Shown one piece after another: positions 11,350-11,977 of a DNA stretch of 11,977 nucleotides. The notes under the pieces were generated by a model. The model was not told the origin of the DNA. It did not search any database and saw only the letters and a list, made by a program, of their open reading frames with translations. Position 1 is the first letter of the stretch. Each line of letters opens with the position of its first letter. A program made the translations under genes and the position numbers. The stretch comes from Microbacterium sp. (GTDB lineage Bacteria; Actinomycetota; Actinomycetes; Actinomycetales; Microbacteriaceae): NCBI GenBank assembly GCA_003248845.1, contig QFPD01000023.1:1-11977 (forward strand), given 5' to 3'.

Positions 11350-11977
11350 TCAGGCGGCGTCTTCGGGGCGAATCCGGTTCGCGGCGGCGAGATTCGCGCG
11401 CATCTCCTCGGCGGTCTGGCGTGCGCCGTAGCCGGGGCGGTCGCGCTCGAGCCGCCACGACTCGTCGAGGCCACCCGCCGAGACGGTGTCGAACCCGAGA
11501 GTGTCGTACACGTCCGTGATGACCGCGATCGCCTCCGGATAGTCGGATGCCGTCCCGAGAGCCCGTCGGCCCGCGGTGCCCGCCGGGGTCCCGGTCGTCG
11601 TGATCTCGGCGGCGTAGATGTTGTTGAACGCCTTCGCGACCTTCGAATCGGGCAGGTGCACCTGCAGCAGTCCCGAGGTCGTGACCTCACCGGCATCCAG
11701 CGCCGGGATGTGGCCGTCGCGCTCCCAGTAGTAGTTGTTCGTGTCGAGCACGACCTTGCCGGCGAGCGGCTCGACGGGCAGGTCACCGATCGCGCCGAGC
11801 GGCACCGTGACGACCGCGACCTCCGCGGCTTCCGCCGCCTCCGTCGCCGTCGCGGCTCGCGCGAGCGGCCCGAGCTCGTCGATGAGGTCAGCGAGCGTCT
11901 CGGGCCCGCGCGAATTGGCGATCACGACCTCGTGACCGGCGCGCGTGAGCGCACGCGCGACCTGAGAACCGATGTGT
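11350..11977 (-). CDS. NADPH-dependent F420 reductase-like NAD(P)-binding protein (5' end outside window)
   Basis: The C-terminal 208 residues are present; the start lies beyond the window edge. The first visible residues, HIGSQVARALTRAGHEVVIAN, are the Rossmann fold of the F420_oxidored family, lacking only the first strand and GxG. An Arg in the following SRGPE could bind the NADP 2'-phosphate. Further family features are VVTVPLGAIGDLP, KVVLDTNNYYWERDG and KVAKAFNNIYAAEI. These enzymes pass hydride between NADP(H) and coenzyme F420, but many homologues are annotated only as NAD(P)-binding, so the cofactor partner is uncertain. Very little is missing (about 10 residues). An internal ATG-like start (GTG at about 11925) would remove the nucleotide-binding glycines and is not used here. 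Confidence 0.85.
   Translation of the reverse strand, partial: HIGSQVARALTRAGHEVVIANSRGPETLADLIDELGPLARAATATEAAEAAEVAVVTVPLGAIGDLPVEPLAGKVVLDTNNYYWERDGHIPALDAGEVTTSGLLQVHLPDSKVAKAFNNIYAAEITTTGTPAGTAGRRALGTASDYPEAIAVITDVYDTLGFDTVSAGGLDESWRLERDRPGYGARQTAEEMRANLAAANRIRPEDAA

Overview
The window is very GC-rich chromosomal DNA from an actinobacterium. The codon use, frequent GTG starts, the recurring 'ggatgcc' word, the DUF222/HNH (13E12-type) protein and a coenzyme-F420-type NADP reductase all fit Microbacteriaceae, most likely Microbacterium or a close relative. That assignment is inference; no rRNA marker is present. I see no tRNA, rRNA, CRISPR array, insertion sequence or phage gene.

Layout. 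26-784 (-) is a DUF308/HdeD-type membrane protein, divergent from a MATE efflux transporter (841-2160, +). The MATE gene converges on a SpoU/TrmH-type RNA methyltransferase (2183-2827, -), which is divergent from a manganese module: an NRAMP transporter (2906-4159, +) followed by a DtxR/MntR-type metal repressor (4169-4819, +). Two identical-half-site palindromes lie in front of the transporter, and one of them contains its start codon. A symmetric four-copy repeat (4874-4953) separates the repressor from a convergent SDR oxidoreductase (4967-5923, -). The SDR is divergent from a HAD-IIA phosphatase (5966-6775, +), which overlaps two tiny membrane-protein genes (6772-6936 and 6936-7115). Then come a DUF222/HNH protein (7191-8600, +) and a tandem universal stress protein (8693-9538, +).

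9539-11345 is the accessory-looking part. A poorly coding stretch (possible relic) leads into a 53-codon gene (9780-9941, +). Its last ~20 residues recur at 11268-11342 (+) with mostly synonymous differences. Between these two micro-ORFs lies a two-gene minus-strand operon, SRPBCC (10627-11256) and DUF4166 (9962-10630). The window ends inside an F420-dependent NADP reductase-like gene (11350 to beyond 11977, -).

How it works together. The best-supported circuit is manganese homeostasis: the repressor has Mn-type metal ligands and probably binds the twin operators to shut off the transporter. A striking window-wide property is that nearly every transcription unit has a TAnnnT-like -10 hexamer ending 6 or 7 nt before the start codon, with no Shine-Dalgarno sequence at a workable distance. 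This predicts mostly leaderless mRNAs; the universal stress protein gene, with a clear GGAGGGG, is the exception. Downstream genes in operons start by stop/start overlap (GTGA, TGATG).
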